NCBI GenBank assembly: GCA_030917395.1
Contig: JAUPUU010000051.1
Location: 1 to 54,359 of the forward strand
DNA length: 54,359 nucleotides
From: Cyanobacteriota bacterium erpe_2018_sw_21hr_WHONDRS-SW48-000092_B_bin.40
GTDB lineage: Bacteria; Cyanobacteriota; Vampirovibrionia; Obscuribacterales; Obscuribacteraceae
Direction: 5' to 3'
The notes beneath the pieces were generated by a model. It saw nothing but the letters and a program-made list of their open reading frames with translations. It was not told the DNA's origin and searched no databases. The first letter of the stretch is position 1; each line of letters starts with the position of its first letter. Shown piece after piece: positions 1 through 7,848 of the stretch. The translations under genes and the position numbers were made by a program.

Positions 1-2
1 CT

Positions 3-803
3 GGCGGTCCTTCCGGCCCTGGCGGTCCTTCCGGCCCTGGCGGTCCTAAGGGTCCTGCTGGTCCTGGTGGTCCTTCCGGTCCTGGTGGTCCTGCTGGTCC
101 TGGTGGTCCTTCCGGCCCTGGTGGTCCTAAAGGCCCTGGTGGTCCTTCCGGCCCTGGTGGTCCTAAGGGTCCTGCTGGTCCGAAGGGTCCTGCTGGTCCT
201 GGCGGTCCTTCTGGTCCTGGTGGCCCTTCCGGCCCTGGCGGTCCTAAAGGCCCTGGCGGTCCTAAAGGCCCTGGTGGTCCGAAGGGTCCTGCTGGTCCTG
301 GTGGTCCTTCCGGTCCAGGTGGTCCTTCTGGTCCTAAGGGGCCTTCCGGCCCTGGTGGTCCGTCTGGCCCTGGAGGTCCGAAGGGTCCTTCCGGTCCTGG
401 TGGTCCTTCCGGTCCTGGTGGCCCTTCTGGCCCTGGCGGTCCTTCCGGCCCTGGTGGTCCGTCTGGCCCTGGTGGTCCTTCTGGTCCTGGTGGTCCTAAG
501 GGTCCTGGTGGTCCTGGTGGTCCTTCCGGCCCTGGCGGTCCTTCCGGTCCTGGTGGTCCTTCTGGCCCTGGTGGTCCTGGTGGTCCTTCCGGTCCTGGTG
601 GTCCTTCTGGCCCTGGTGGTCCTTCCGGCCCTGGCGGTCCTTCCGGCCCTGGAGGTCCTGCAGGTCCTTCCGGTCCTGGTGGTCCATTCGGTCCTGGTGG
701 TCCAGGCGGTAACGCCGGCCCTGGTGGTCCTTCTGGCCCTGGCGGTCCTTCTGGCCCTGCTGGCCCTGCTGGACCGACCGGTTCATTCGGATCGATCGGC
801 TAA
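3..803 (+). CDS. Collagen-like Gly-X-Y repeat protein, C-terminal part (5' end outside window)
   Basis: The frame starting at base 3 is open from the window edge to a TAA at 801-803. It encodes about 250 residues of uninterrupted Gly-Pro-Y triplets, mostly GPG, GPS, GPK and GPA. Pro occupies nearly every X position and Y is Gly, Ser, Lys or Ala. The tract ends in a short non-collagenous tail, [10 protein letters not shown]. Bacterial collagen-like proteins form triple helices and are usually surface-exposed or secreted, but the N-terminal signal or anchor is not in view. Bacteria generally lack prolyl hydroxylation, so stability would have to come from Pro and from Lys/Ser Y residues. The DNA is a GC-rich approximate 9-bp and 18-bp repeat, so copy number may be unstable or misassembled. 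The Leu/Val-rich frame across the same bases is a shadow. Confidence 0.85.
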   Translation, partial: GGPSGPGGPSGPGGPKGPAGPGGPSGPGGPAGPGGPSGPGGPKGPGGPSGPGGPKGPAGPKGPAGPGGPSGPGGPSGPGGPKGPGGPKGPGGPKGPAGPGGPSGPGGPSGPKGPSGPGGPSGPGGPKGPSGPGGPSGPGGPSGPGGPSGPGGPSGPGGPSGPGGPKGPGGPGGPSGPGGPSGPGGPSGPGGPGGPSGPGGPSGPGGPSGPGGPSGPGGPAGPSGPGGPFGPGGPGGNAGPGGPSGPGGPSGPAGPAGPTGSFGSIG

Positions 804-862
804 AGCACTTAGGTTCTCAAGCCCGTAACTGAGGCCTAAGTCGAAAAACGGAGCAATAACTG

Positions 863-892
863 AAAACCCTGGCAATGCACGCCAGGGTTTTT
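863..892 (+). terminator. Intrinsic terminator after the collagen-like gene
   Basis: An 11-bp perfect stem (863-873 with 881-891) and a 7-nt loop end in a T run. It lies 60 bases after the collagen-like stop codon. Because the stem is flanked by A on one side and T on the other, it may also end transcription of the convergent gene that stops at 917. Confidence 0.85.
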
Positions 893-916
893 AGTTATTA
901 CAAAAAAAATAAAAGC

Positions 917-1594
917 TTAGTCAGTTAGATCGGCAGGGCTTACCTGATAAGAGAAATATACTTGTTTGAAAGTATGCTCAGGCAGCTGGTCGCGGTAGAT
1001 CCAATGGCCTGACTTAATTGGCGGAATTCCCGCAGAGACAATTACAAAAGTTACTCGCACCGGCGGATTGCCAACTTCATTAGCATTGCTAAAGTTGGCG
1101 CGAGAATAATATCTTGCAATTATTGGACGGAAGCGCTTGTAGTATGGGTTAAGAATACGGTCTCCCAGTACATTTCGCTGTTTCTCGTGAATGAAACGCT
1201 CAATCAAGGAGAGCTTTTGCATACGCGGAAACTCAACAGCTTTAATAGTGCCATCTTGAAACTCAATCAAGCACAAGGTATGAAAATTCTCTGAGCGCAA
1301 CTGTGGAGAAAACACTCTCCAGGCCTGCCTCATGCCAAGCGGGGCACCAGCAGATATTAAATTTGCCTTGTCTTTATCTGGCACCATAGGCAACTCAGCA
1401 ACACCAACTATAGTGGCTAAAGACAGATAACCAATAATTACCAAATTGCACGCTATGAGCTTTAAAGTTAGCTTTGCCGTCGCAGTCGATGAGCAAAGAT
1501 CCTCTATCGGAGAGCATCCTAAAGCCTGATCGTAAGAAAGCAAACGATCAGCTGAGAGCTGTGGCGTAATATGCTTATCCGACATAGAGATCAT
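917..1594 (-). CDS. Conserved hypothetical protein, paralogue of the 1722-2339 product (HTTM-associated type)
   Basis: This is a 225-residue protein with one hydrophobic segment near residues 42-65 (LTLKLIACNLVIIGYLSLA), so probably a single-pass anchored protein with a soluble C-terminal domain. That domain carries WRVFSPQLR, an FQDGT turn, EFPRMQKL and a conserved YRDQLPEHT near the end. The same order (W..F.P, F.DGT, EFPR, YRDELPPHT) occurs in the divergently transcribed neighbour, so the two are diverged duplicates. Small proteins with a W-x-x-F-x-P motif are, as I recall, commonly encoded beside HTTM (vitamin K-carboxylase-like) membrane proteins, which fits the HTTM gene at 2345. The function is unknown. 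The start could also be the ATG at 1585; neither has a convincing ribosome binding site. Confidence 0.7.
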   Translation of the reverse strand: MISMSDKHITPQLSADRLLSYDQALGCSPIEDLCSSTATAKLTLKLIACNLVIIGYLSLATIVGVAELPMVPDKDKANLISAGAPLGMRQAWRVFSPQLRSENFHTLCLIEFQDGTIKAVEFPRMQKLSLIERFIHEKQRNVLGDRILNPYYKRFRPIIARYYSRANFSNANEVGNPPVRVTFVIVSAGIPPIKSGHWIYRDQLPEHTFKQVYFSYQVSPADLTD

Positions 1595-1721
1595 TGATTG
1601 AGAAAACTACTTGGTTCATAGACTCAATGATAAACTTGCACATAGACCATTAGCAACAGGCTAATTCAGGGTAAGTTCTATATATTCAGGTAGCAGAGTC
1701 TCTGAAATACTGGAGGGGGCA

Positions 1722-2339
1722 GTGCAATCAACATCTCCGGGCACACGAAAACTTTCCTTTCGCCAAGCCTGCAATTATTCTTCCTCGTCAGGCAGACCAA
1801 CAGCAGCTCATAAACTGTTGGTATCAAGTTTTCTTTTGACATTCTTCTTCGTGGTTGGTAGCTGGCTGCTCCCCGAATGGACACCAGAAAAAAACTCGAT
1901 CACTATCTACACCGGTCCAATAATGAATCTGGCTGGATGGACGCAGTATTGGAGCTTATTCTGCCCCGAAGTACGCGACCTAAATTATCACCTAAATGCT
2001 CTTGTTGAATTTTCTGACGGAACCGTCAAATGCTATGAATTTCCGCGCCACGAAAAGATGGACCTAATCACTAAATTCAGGCGCGAAAAACTACGTAAAC
2101 TATTTGGTGACAACATATCTTGGCAAAACTACGAACAGTTTAGACCAAGCGTCTGCCGCTTTTTGGCCCGGGCAAACAACGACCCAACTAATCCGCCAGA
2201 ACGAGTGACAATGTTCTTGAACATCACCAACACTCCTCCCCCCGATAAAGAAAGCTTTTGTTATCGAGATGAGCTTCCGCCCCACACAAGAAAGATTATT
2301 CTGTCGAGCTATAAAGTCAACCCAACCGATCTACAATAG
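1722..2339 (+). CDS. Conserved hypothetical single-pass protein, first gene of HTTM operon
   Basis: This 205-residue protein has a GTG start just after a strong ribosome binding site (GGAGGGGG at 1712-1719). A hydrophobic segment lies around residues 26-50 (KLLVSSFLLTFFFVVGSWLL). The following domain contains WSLFCPEVR, EFSDGT, EFPRHEKM and YRDELPPHT and is clearly paralogous to the protein encoded at 917-1594. It stops five bases before the HTTM start, so the two are cotranscribed. Its job is probably tied to the HTTM-DCC membrane protein, perhaps as a periplasmic partner, but nothing in the sequence proves this. Confidence 0.75.
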   Translation: MQSTSPGTRKLSFRQACNYSSSSGRPTAAHKLLVSSFLLTFFFVVGSWLLPEWTPEKNSITIYTGPIMNLAGWTQYWSLFCPEVRDLNYHLNALVEFSDGTVKCYEFPRHEKMDLITKFRREKLRKLFGDNISWQNYEQFRPSVCRFLARANNDPTNPPERVTMFLNITNTPPPDKESFCYRDELPPHTRKIILSSYKVNPTDLQ

Positions 2340-2344
2340 AGTGC

Positions 2345-3727
2345 ATGATGACTAATCTTCCTAAAGCAGCTCCAGCAGAAGGCTTGCCTCATACAGCGCA
2401 AGCAACAGAAGCGAAACCTCAGTGGATTGAAAATTTACTGAAGAGCTGGAATTCGTTTTGGTTTGAACCAACTACACCAGTAGCGATGGCAATTTTTCGC
2501 ATATTTTTCGGCATAATTCTTCTCGAAAACATGCTTGTACACCTGCTTCCAGACTTTGACCTTTATTACGGCAAGAACTCACTTGTTCCAATAAATGACA
2601 TGATGAGTCTTTACTGGCATAGCAGTTACTATTTTGATTTGATGGCAGCTCTGCCAGCCGATGACAAATATATCTATGGTGCATTTTGGGTGATGGTGGC
2701 AGCCACGGTGATGATGACACTAGGACTCTGCACCCGTGTCAGCTCATGGGTGACGTTCTTATTACTAATGTCATTTGGCGCTCATTTTCAACTCAATCAG
2801 AACGCTGGGGACAATTATTTGAGACTAGCCACCATGTGTCTTGCTCTCTCTAATGCAGGTGATGCCTTCTCGCTAGACAATCTAATTCGGGCCACCCGTC
2901 AAGATTGGCGCAAAACTGGTTTTGGCGCACGTCTTTCAGCTCCTTGGGCGCAAAGATTACTGCAAATACAAATTTGTATTGCCTACGGCCACACTTGGTA
3001 TTCGAAAATGGAAGGCAAGATGTGGAATGACGGAACAGCCGTCTACTATGCCGTTCGTTACGATGACCTAATGCGTTTTCCCATACCTCACATATTTGAC
3101 CAGCTACCAATCTACATGATTCTGACCTGGGGCACGCTAGCCATTGAATTTGCCTTGTTTACCTTCATCTGGTGGCGACCAACGCGCTACTGGGTTATGG
3201 CAGCTGGCCTTTCGCTCCACCTTGGCATTGAATATTGCATGAATCTACCAATGTTCGAATGGTCTTTCATGCTCACTTACCTTCTCTTCATTTATCCAGA
3301 AGATTTGACCAAGTCATGGAACTGGTTGAAAGCAAAGATCAAAGATCGCTTCGGTGAGCCCTATAGACTAGCTTTTGATGGCTCCTGTATTCTCTGTGTC
3401 AGAACAATTGGGTTAATTCATCGTCTCGATATCTTTGGTCGCATCAAGCCCCTCGATTTTACAGACAAAGACAACGACGCTGAGCTAGACGAAGTAAAAC
3501 TAGATAGAGCAAGAGCACAGTCAGAAATATTGCTGCAAAAAAGAGATGGCAACTGGCTTGGTGGCTTCAAGGCTTTTCGCTTCATCAGCCTGCGCACACC
3601 GCTACTCTGGCCCCTCACACCAGTTCTCTTTGTACCAATTGTCTCCTTCTTTGCTGAGCTGATGTACAAAGCAATTGCCGCCAATCGCAAGCTCATCCTG
3701 GGCTCACCTAGCGAGGTTCGTCAATGA
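2345..3727 (+). CDS. HTTM-domain membrane protein fused to a DCC1-like thiol-disulfide domain
   Basis: This 460-residue polytopic membrane protein has an HTTM (vitamin K-dependent gamma-carboxylase-like) region over residues ~40-325 with several hydrophobic helices. Family signatures include the R-x-F start of the first helix (AMAIFRIFFGI), QIQICIAYGHTWYSKMEGKMW and WNDGTAV. A soluble DCC1/DUF393-like domain follows, beginning LAFDGSCILC with C348 and C351 forming the D-G-x-C-x-x-C motif, then a final hydrophobic stretch near 425-445. HTTM proteins are membrane enzymes of mostly unknown substrate. DCC proteins are thioredoxin-like, so the fusion suggests redox-coupled membrane chemistry. The gene sits between a paralogue-type partner and a TPR gene that overlaps its stop by ATGA. 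Start could be the ATG at 2345 or 2348. Confidence 0.85.
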   Translation: MMTNLPKAAPAEGLPHTAQATEAKPQWIENLLKSWNSFWFEPTTPVAMAIFRIFFGIILLENMLVHLLPDFDLYYGKNSLVPINDMMSLYWHSSYYFDLMAALPADDKYIYGAFWVMVAATVMMTLGLCTRVSSWVTFLLLMSFGAHFQLNQNAGDNYLRLATMCLALSNAGDAFSLDNLIRATRQDWRKTGFGARLSAPWAQRLLQIQICIAYGHTWYSKMEGKMWNDGTAVYYAVRYDDLMRFPIPHIFDQLPIYMILTWGTLAIEFALFTFIWWRPTRYWVMAAGLSLHLGIEYCMNLPMFEWSFMLTYLLFIYPEDLTKSWNWLKAKIKDRFGEPYRLAFDGSCILCVRTIGLIHRLDIFGRIKPLDFTDKDNDAELDEVKLDRARAQSEILLQKRDGNWLGGFKAFRFISLRTPLLWPLTPVLFVPIVSFFAELMYKAIAANRKLILGSPSEVRQ

Positions 3728-4464
3728 CCGCAACAGTTTTCAAAATACTACTTCTAGTGGCCGTTTTTGTTGCAGTGCTCAGCGCTACCTATCCTAAACA
3801 GCACGCCGCTATAGAAGAAGAAAAAGCAAACAACTACGACAATACTTTGATGCGTGAGGTCCTACGCACCCAAAAGAATTACCAAGACGCAACTAATAAC
3901 CCAGCCAGCAGCACAGATCAACGCCTAGCCGCTGGCAACGCATATGCGGCCACGCTCAGTAGCCAACAGCGCTTCGAAGAGGCCGCTAAAATATACCAAG
4001 ACCAACTCGCACTCACTTGGGGCCTAGTCAATAATGCCTACAATCAAAAATGGGCAGATGCCAATATGCACCTAGCGGGAGCGCATCGCAATCTAGACAA
4101 TCAACCGGCTGCTCTAGTTTGCTATGACAGCGTTCTCAAACATGACCAGGAGTTTTTGCCAGCTAATGATCCGCGCATCGCAAGAGATCTAAACAATGTG
4201 GGCCTGATGCACTACCTCATCGCCACAGGTAAAGCGGAGCCAGCAGATAGAAAGAATGAGTTTAAGACCTCCCGTGATTATCTAGAGCAGGCTCTCGCCT
4301 TGCTCGAGAAGAACAATCAAGGCAGTTCAGCAAAAGCGGCTGCCACACTGTGGAATCTTGTTCTTACCTGTCGCGATCTCGACGACAAAAACGCCTCGCA
4401 GAACTACAAGTTGCGTGCCCAAGCAATAGACAAATCTCTCAATCGCGTCTGCCGAGAGCCCTAA
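3724..4464 (+). CDS. TPR-repeat protein with N-terminal membrane anchor or signal peptide
   Basis: The 246-residue product starts at an ATG that overlaps the HTTM-DCC stop (ATGA), implying translational coupling. Residues ~5-22 (TVFKILLLVAVFVAVLSA) form a signal peptide or anchor. TPR-like helical pairs follow, for example around GNAYAATLSSQQRFEEAAKIYQ, AGAHRNLDNQPAALVCYDSVL and NVGLMHYLIATGKA. TPR domains are protein-binding scaffolds, so this may be an assembly factor for the membrane complex of this operon. The gene ends 13 bp before a convergent gene and I see no hairpin between them. Confidence 0.8.
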   Translation: MTATVFKILLLVAVFVAVLSATYPKQHAAIEEEKANNYDNTLMREVLRTQKNYQDATNNPASSTDQRLAAGNAYAATLSSQQRFEEAAKIYQDQLALTWGLVNNAYNQKWADANMHLAGAHRNLDNQPAALVCYDSVLKHDQEFLPANDPRIARDLNNVGLMHYLIATGKAEPADRKNEFKTSRDYLEQALALLEKNNQGSSAKAAATLWNLVLTCRDLDDKNASQNYKLRAQAIDKSLNRVCREP

Positions 4465-4477
4465 GCGAAATTCAAAA

Positions 4478-6160
4478 TTACTTATGTCGCTTGTCAGCCG
4501 AGAAGCCCACACGGAAACCAAGATACTCGTATGGATTATGACTAGCAATTTCATCGCCGTTCAATGGTGAGCAACTGTCTATTGGCGAATAGTGCTGCTC
4601 AATTATTGCCGTAATACCTTTGGCCTTAAACAAGTCGTGCACTTCTCCATCTTCAAGCAATATTAGCGCTGGGGGGTAAGCAGAAAGAGCCTCAAGTTTT
4701 AAACGATCATAGAGTGTCGTCTCAAACCGAGCCAACTGCGCAATCTGCTCTGGAGTACCTCGTTCGTGCAAAACTTTAAGAGTACGAAGGGGAAAGCCCC
4801 AGACCAGGTATCCTGGTTTGCGACGTAACTGGGTTAACAGAGGAAAGGCCGGGCTTATCTGCTCAGAATAAATCCAAACTCGATCACGAGCTGTACTTGC
4901 TTCTTTCACCGTCTTGCTAAAGAAGGAGAGATCATGCTCGAAACCAAAGCCATAGTATCCTAACTCGCTAAGCGAAAAGGCCGACCCCTTGGCTAACTTC
5001 ACCGCGGCGACACTGGATGAAACAAAACAGACTACAACCAATAGCGATAGGAACACTACGACTTTCTTATTGAGCCGAGCCGAGCACCAAGCAGCAATCT
5101 GACCAGAAAAGACCTTAGCTGAACGGCAGGCACGGATGTAGCGACTGCTGGCAAGCAATAGAGCTATTAACGAATAGGCAATCATCAAGATACCCTGATG
5201 GCTGAATAGTGTTCCCGAAAATACGAAATAACCAAAGCCAAAAGCGGCCATGAGACACATGAGTCGAGTCAATAGGCAGCAGCCAGCCAAAGGCAATGCC
5301 AGAACAAAAAAGACCACGAAGGCATAGACCAGGTCACGACGATCTGGGGATTTGTCTACATACGAGAGATCATCGTTAAAGTACTCAAAGCTGAGTTGAT
5401 TTATGCGCCATATCGGACCAAGATATTCCGACACTACCGATGGTACTAGACAGAGAAGCAGCAGACTGAGCAAAAACAAAGTAAACAGACAAGCTACAAG
5501 CTCAGTAGTTAAATAGCGGCGCTTAAGCTTCGCCAGTGATATGTCACCGAGAGAAAACAAACAGGTAAATTCAACGGCCACAAGGGCCAGTAAAAAAACG
5601 GGATTAAGCAGCAAACCCAGAGCAGCAAGAAAACCAATCATAGCCGACCGAAGCCGCTTTTTAGCGGGGTTTAGTGCACTAATGGAGAGGTAGCGCTGGG
5701 TCAAATAGGGCAGGAAGAGCAGGAAAAACAGCACACTCTCTTGACCGAAACAATTGAGGAAATATATCAGTGAGAGAGCCACACCCAATACGATTGCCGG
5801 CAGACAAAACTGCAGCATTTTAAGCCTCGGACTCAGTCCTTGCCCAGACCTTATAACTAGCAAAAGTGATACCAGAGCAAGCAGCACTACCATCAAATTG
5901 AAAATCGTAATTGGATGTATACAAATCAACTTCGAAAGCAGAGCTGGCAAGCTGCTTAAGTACAAAGCAAAAGGTGACGAGTTATCTAAAAAATCGATAT
6001 ATGGCCGCGCACCATCAGCAATTTGAACGCCACAACAAAGACGCATAGCAGCTTCTGCCGGGATAAGCAATTGGTGTATTGAAAACCAGCCCGCCAAAAG
6101 GGCCGAGAGGCAAAGAGCAAGCAGGCAAGCAATGAAAAGATTGAAACTAAGCTTGTTCAT
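4478..6160 (-). CDS. Polytopic membrane protein, GT-C / ArnT-like
   Basis: The 560-residue protein has about ten hydrophobic helices over residues 1-390 and a soluble C-terminal region of ~170 residues. The first extracytoplasmic loop has ARPYIDFLDNSSPF, matching the PY.D..D...P pattern seen in GT39/ArnT-like (PMT_2) membrane proteins that use polyprenyl-phosphate sugars. The C-terminal part contains DRVWIYSEQISPAFPLLTQL, which has a counterpart in the upstream gene (DRVIFIGNAVAPGFPPTTQL). Together these show it is a tandem paralogue of the 6161-7801 product. The ATG start abuts the upstream stop with no gap. Probably a glycosyltransferase acting on envelope glycans, with unknown acceptor; the acidic first-loop motif is weaker than in its partner. 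Confidence 0.7.
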   Translation of the reverse strand: MNKLSFNLFIACLLALCLSALLAGWFSIHQLLIPAEAAMRLCCGVQIADGARPYIDFLDNSSPFALYLSSLPALLSKLICIHPITIFNLMVVLLALVSLLLVIRSGQGLSPRLKMLQFCLPAIVLGVALSLIYFLNCFGQESVLFFLLFLPYLTQRYLSISALNPAKKRLRSAMIGFLAALGLLLNPVFLLALVAVEFTCLFSLGDISLAKLKRRYLTTELVACLFTLFLLSLLLLCLVPSVVSEYLGPIWRINQLSFEYFNDDLSYVDKSPDRRDLVYAFVVFFVLALPLAGCCLLTRLMCLMAAFGFGYFVFSGTLFSHQGILMIAYSLIALLLASSRYIRACRSAKVFSGQIAAWCSARLNKKVVVFLSLLVVVCFVSSSVAAVKLAKGSAFSLSELGYYGFGFEHDLSFFSKTVKEASTARDRVWIYSEQISPAFPLLTQLRRKPGYLVWGFPLRTLKVLHERGTPEQIAQLARFETTLYDRLKLEALSAYPPALILLEDGEVHDLFKAKGITAIIEQHYSPIDSCSPLNGDEIASHNPYEYLGFRVGFSADKRHK

Positions 6161-7801
6161 CTAGCTCTTCACCTGCAATTCGTAGGCAGTATATCCAGCG
6201 ACATCGTCGATCTTTTTATATTGCTTGAGATACTGATTGAAATTGTACGGAGCTAAATATTCGGCGGCGGGGCCATTTTGCACGAATATCAAAACAGGTT
6301 TGTTCTTCTCGATATCTTCGGCGTACTCTTTGACTATGCGATCTTTAAAAGAGAGCAGCCTCGAATTTTCGGGTGTCACTTCTCTGACATCTTTGATGTA
6401 CTGCAAAACTGAAAGAATACAACAGTGCAAATGTCTTGAACCAGGCTTAACACGCAACTGTGTAGTCGGTGGAAATCCAGGAGCGACAGCATTGCCAATA
6501 AAGATCACCCGATCATGGGGCTTGGCATGAGCCAAAATTATGGTGGCAAAGGGTGAATCGATATCTGAGTAGGGCGAGTCACCAGAATAGCCAATCGTAC
6601 TAAGATCAAAATTCGGTTCGCCTTTAATCTTCTCGTACTCTTCGCGAGCATTAACAAGCGAGAATCCAGCAATGAAAACCAGCAGGCACAAACAGCTAGT
6701 TGTGAATATAGCGGATTGTTTTTCAATACTCTTTTTCGAGCGGATAACGCCTTCAATGATGGCAACAAGAAGTGCAGCGAGACCACCGCAGATGACAATT
6801 ACCGCGCCAGCAAAGGCAGGAATGTCTTGATAGGCCCAGCCCTTGAACTGGAGCAAGTAGGGTACCACCCCAGCAAAAGCAAAAGCAGCGCAGCAGCTCA
6901 GCAGAGCATAACGATGAGAAAACGACAGAGCTAGCAGAGCAGCAAGTGAGAGCAAGAAGAAGACGCCCCTCTTATCTGGCGCAGCTAGACTGCTGGCCAA
7001 AGAAGTGTCCCAAAACTGATAACCAGCGGCGAAAGCAGGCACTAAAAAACCAAAGTAATTGTCTTTTACAGCCTGAGGCAAGAAAAAGAAGTGCGCTAAA
7101 TAAAGCAGGGCGCAAGCCAGGGCGGCAAAATTCTCAGGCACTAACAAGTTTCGCCACCATTCTTTCCTTGACGCCCCCCTTGGCGCCTCCCTTGACGCCC
7201 CCAAGATTAAGAAGAGCTCTACACAAATGGCGTTGAAGAGAAAATAGTGTTTAAGACAAATACCAATACTTGCCAAAGTGCCAATCAAAACGGCTTCACC
7301 GCTAGTGATGGCCGCACCCTGATAGCGGGCGAATCGCAAAAACAGAAAGGGGAAATAGAGCAAGACAAAGATCTGCTCACGCTGCCCGAAATCAAATGTC
7401 AAAAAGAAATTGAAGTACAAAAGACCAAAAATCAGGCCCAAATTAACAAGCAAGTTTTGACTGTCGCAACTAAGCTTGCTAACAACAACATAAGCGCAAA
7501 GAGAAGAAGAGAGTAGAAGCAGGAGGCACATGAAAAGGTTAAAAGCCAATGTCACTGGAATGTTGCCGGCAGAAGACAGTAGCGCGGGCAGCATGTCTAG
7601 ATACCAAATCAAGGGCGGATTAACATCAAACATATCGACATAGGGTAGGCCACCAGCAACGATAAGCTGGGCGCACTGCAAGTGCAAAGCTGGGTCCCAA
7701 CCAATGCGTAGCGGGTGGAGCAAAACCGACACGAGCATACGCAAAGATAGGCTCGCAATAAGAATTACAGCAAAGATGGTGGGATAAGTTAGCCTTTTCA
7801 C
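6161..7801 (-). CDS. Polytopic membrane protein, GT-C / ArnT-like (paralogue of the next gene)
   Basis: This 546-residue protein has about ten transmembrane segments and a C-terminal soluble domain. Its first loop carries GWDPALH and LPYVDMFDVNPPLIWYL, the acidic plus P-P-L pattern typical of GT39/ArnT-like enzymes. The C-terminal part has HAKPHDRVIFIGNAVAPGFP, matching DRVWIYSEQISPAFP in the downstream paralogue. The pair probably arose by tandem duplication and may act on the same envelope glycan with different donors. A short direct repeat (CTTGACGCCCCC near 7168 and 7192) encodes a basic GASREAPRGASRKEW cytoplasmic loop, an unusual local feature. Family assignment rests on motif shape only. 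Confidence 0.72.
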   Translation of the reverse strand: MKRLTYPTIFAVILIASLSLRMLVSVLLHPLRIGWDPALHLQCAQLIVAGGLPYVDMFDVNPPLIWYLDMLPALLSSAGNIPVTLAFNLFMCLLLLLSSSLCAYVVVSKLSCDSQNLLVNLGLIFGLLYFNFFLTFDFGQREQIFVLLYFPFLFLRFARYQGAAITSGEAVLIGTLASIGICLKHYFLFNAICVELFLILGASREAPRGASRKEWWRNLLVPENFAALACALLYLAHFFFLPQAVKDNYFGFLVPAFAAGYQFWDTSLASSLAAPDKRGVFFLLSLAALLALSFSHRYALLSCCAAFAFAGVVPYLLQFKGWAYQDIPAFAGAVIVICGGLAALLVAIIEGVIRSKKSIEKQSAIFTTSCLCLLVFIAGFSLVNAREEYEKIKGEPNFDLSTIGYSGDSPYSDIDSPFATIILAHAKPHDRVIFIGNAVAPGFPPTTQLRVKPGSRHLHCCILSVLQYIKDVREVTPENSRLLSFKDRIVKEYAEDIEKNKPVLIFVQNGPAAEYLAPYNFNQYLKQYKKIDDVAGYTAYELQVKS

Positions 7802-7848
7802 TCTTTACGCGTCATCTTGCCCTTCCTAGATAGCACTAGTAGCGCATA

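Noticed and set aside
1-803. CRISPR-like or tandem repeat array
   Set aside because: Repeats have no unique spacers and keep a coding frame.
67-828. Leu/Val-rich and reverse Gln/Lys-rich frames across the collagen repeat
   Set aside because: They are shadows of the Gly-X-Y frame, which is the only one with protein-like periodicity and a sensible C-terminus; the others are by-products of the repeat.
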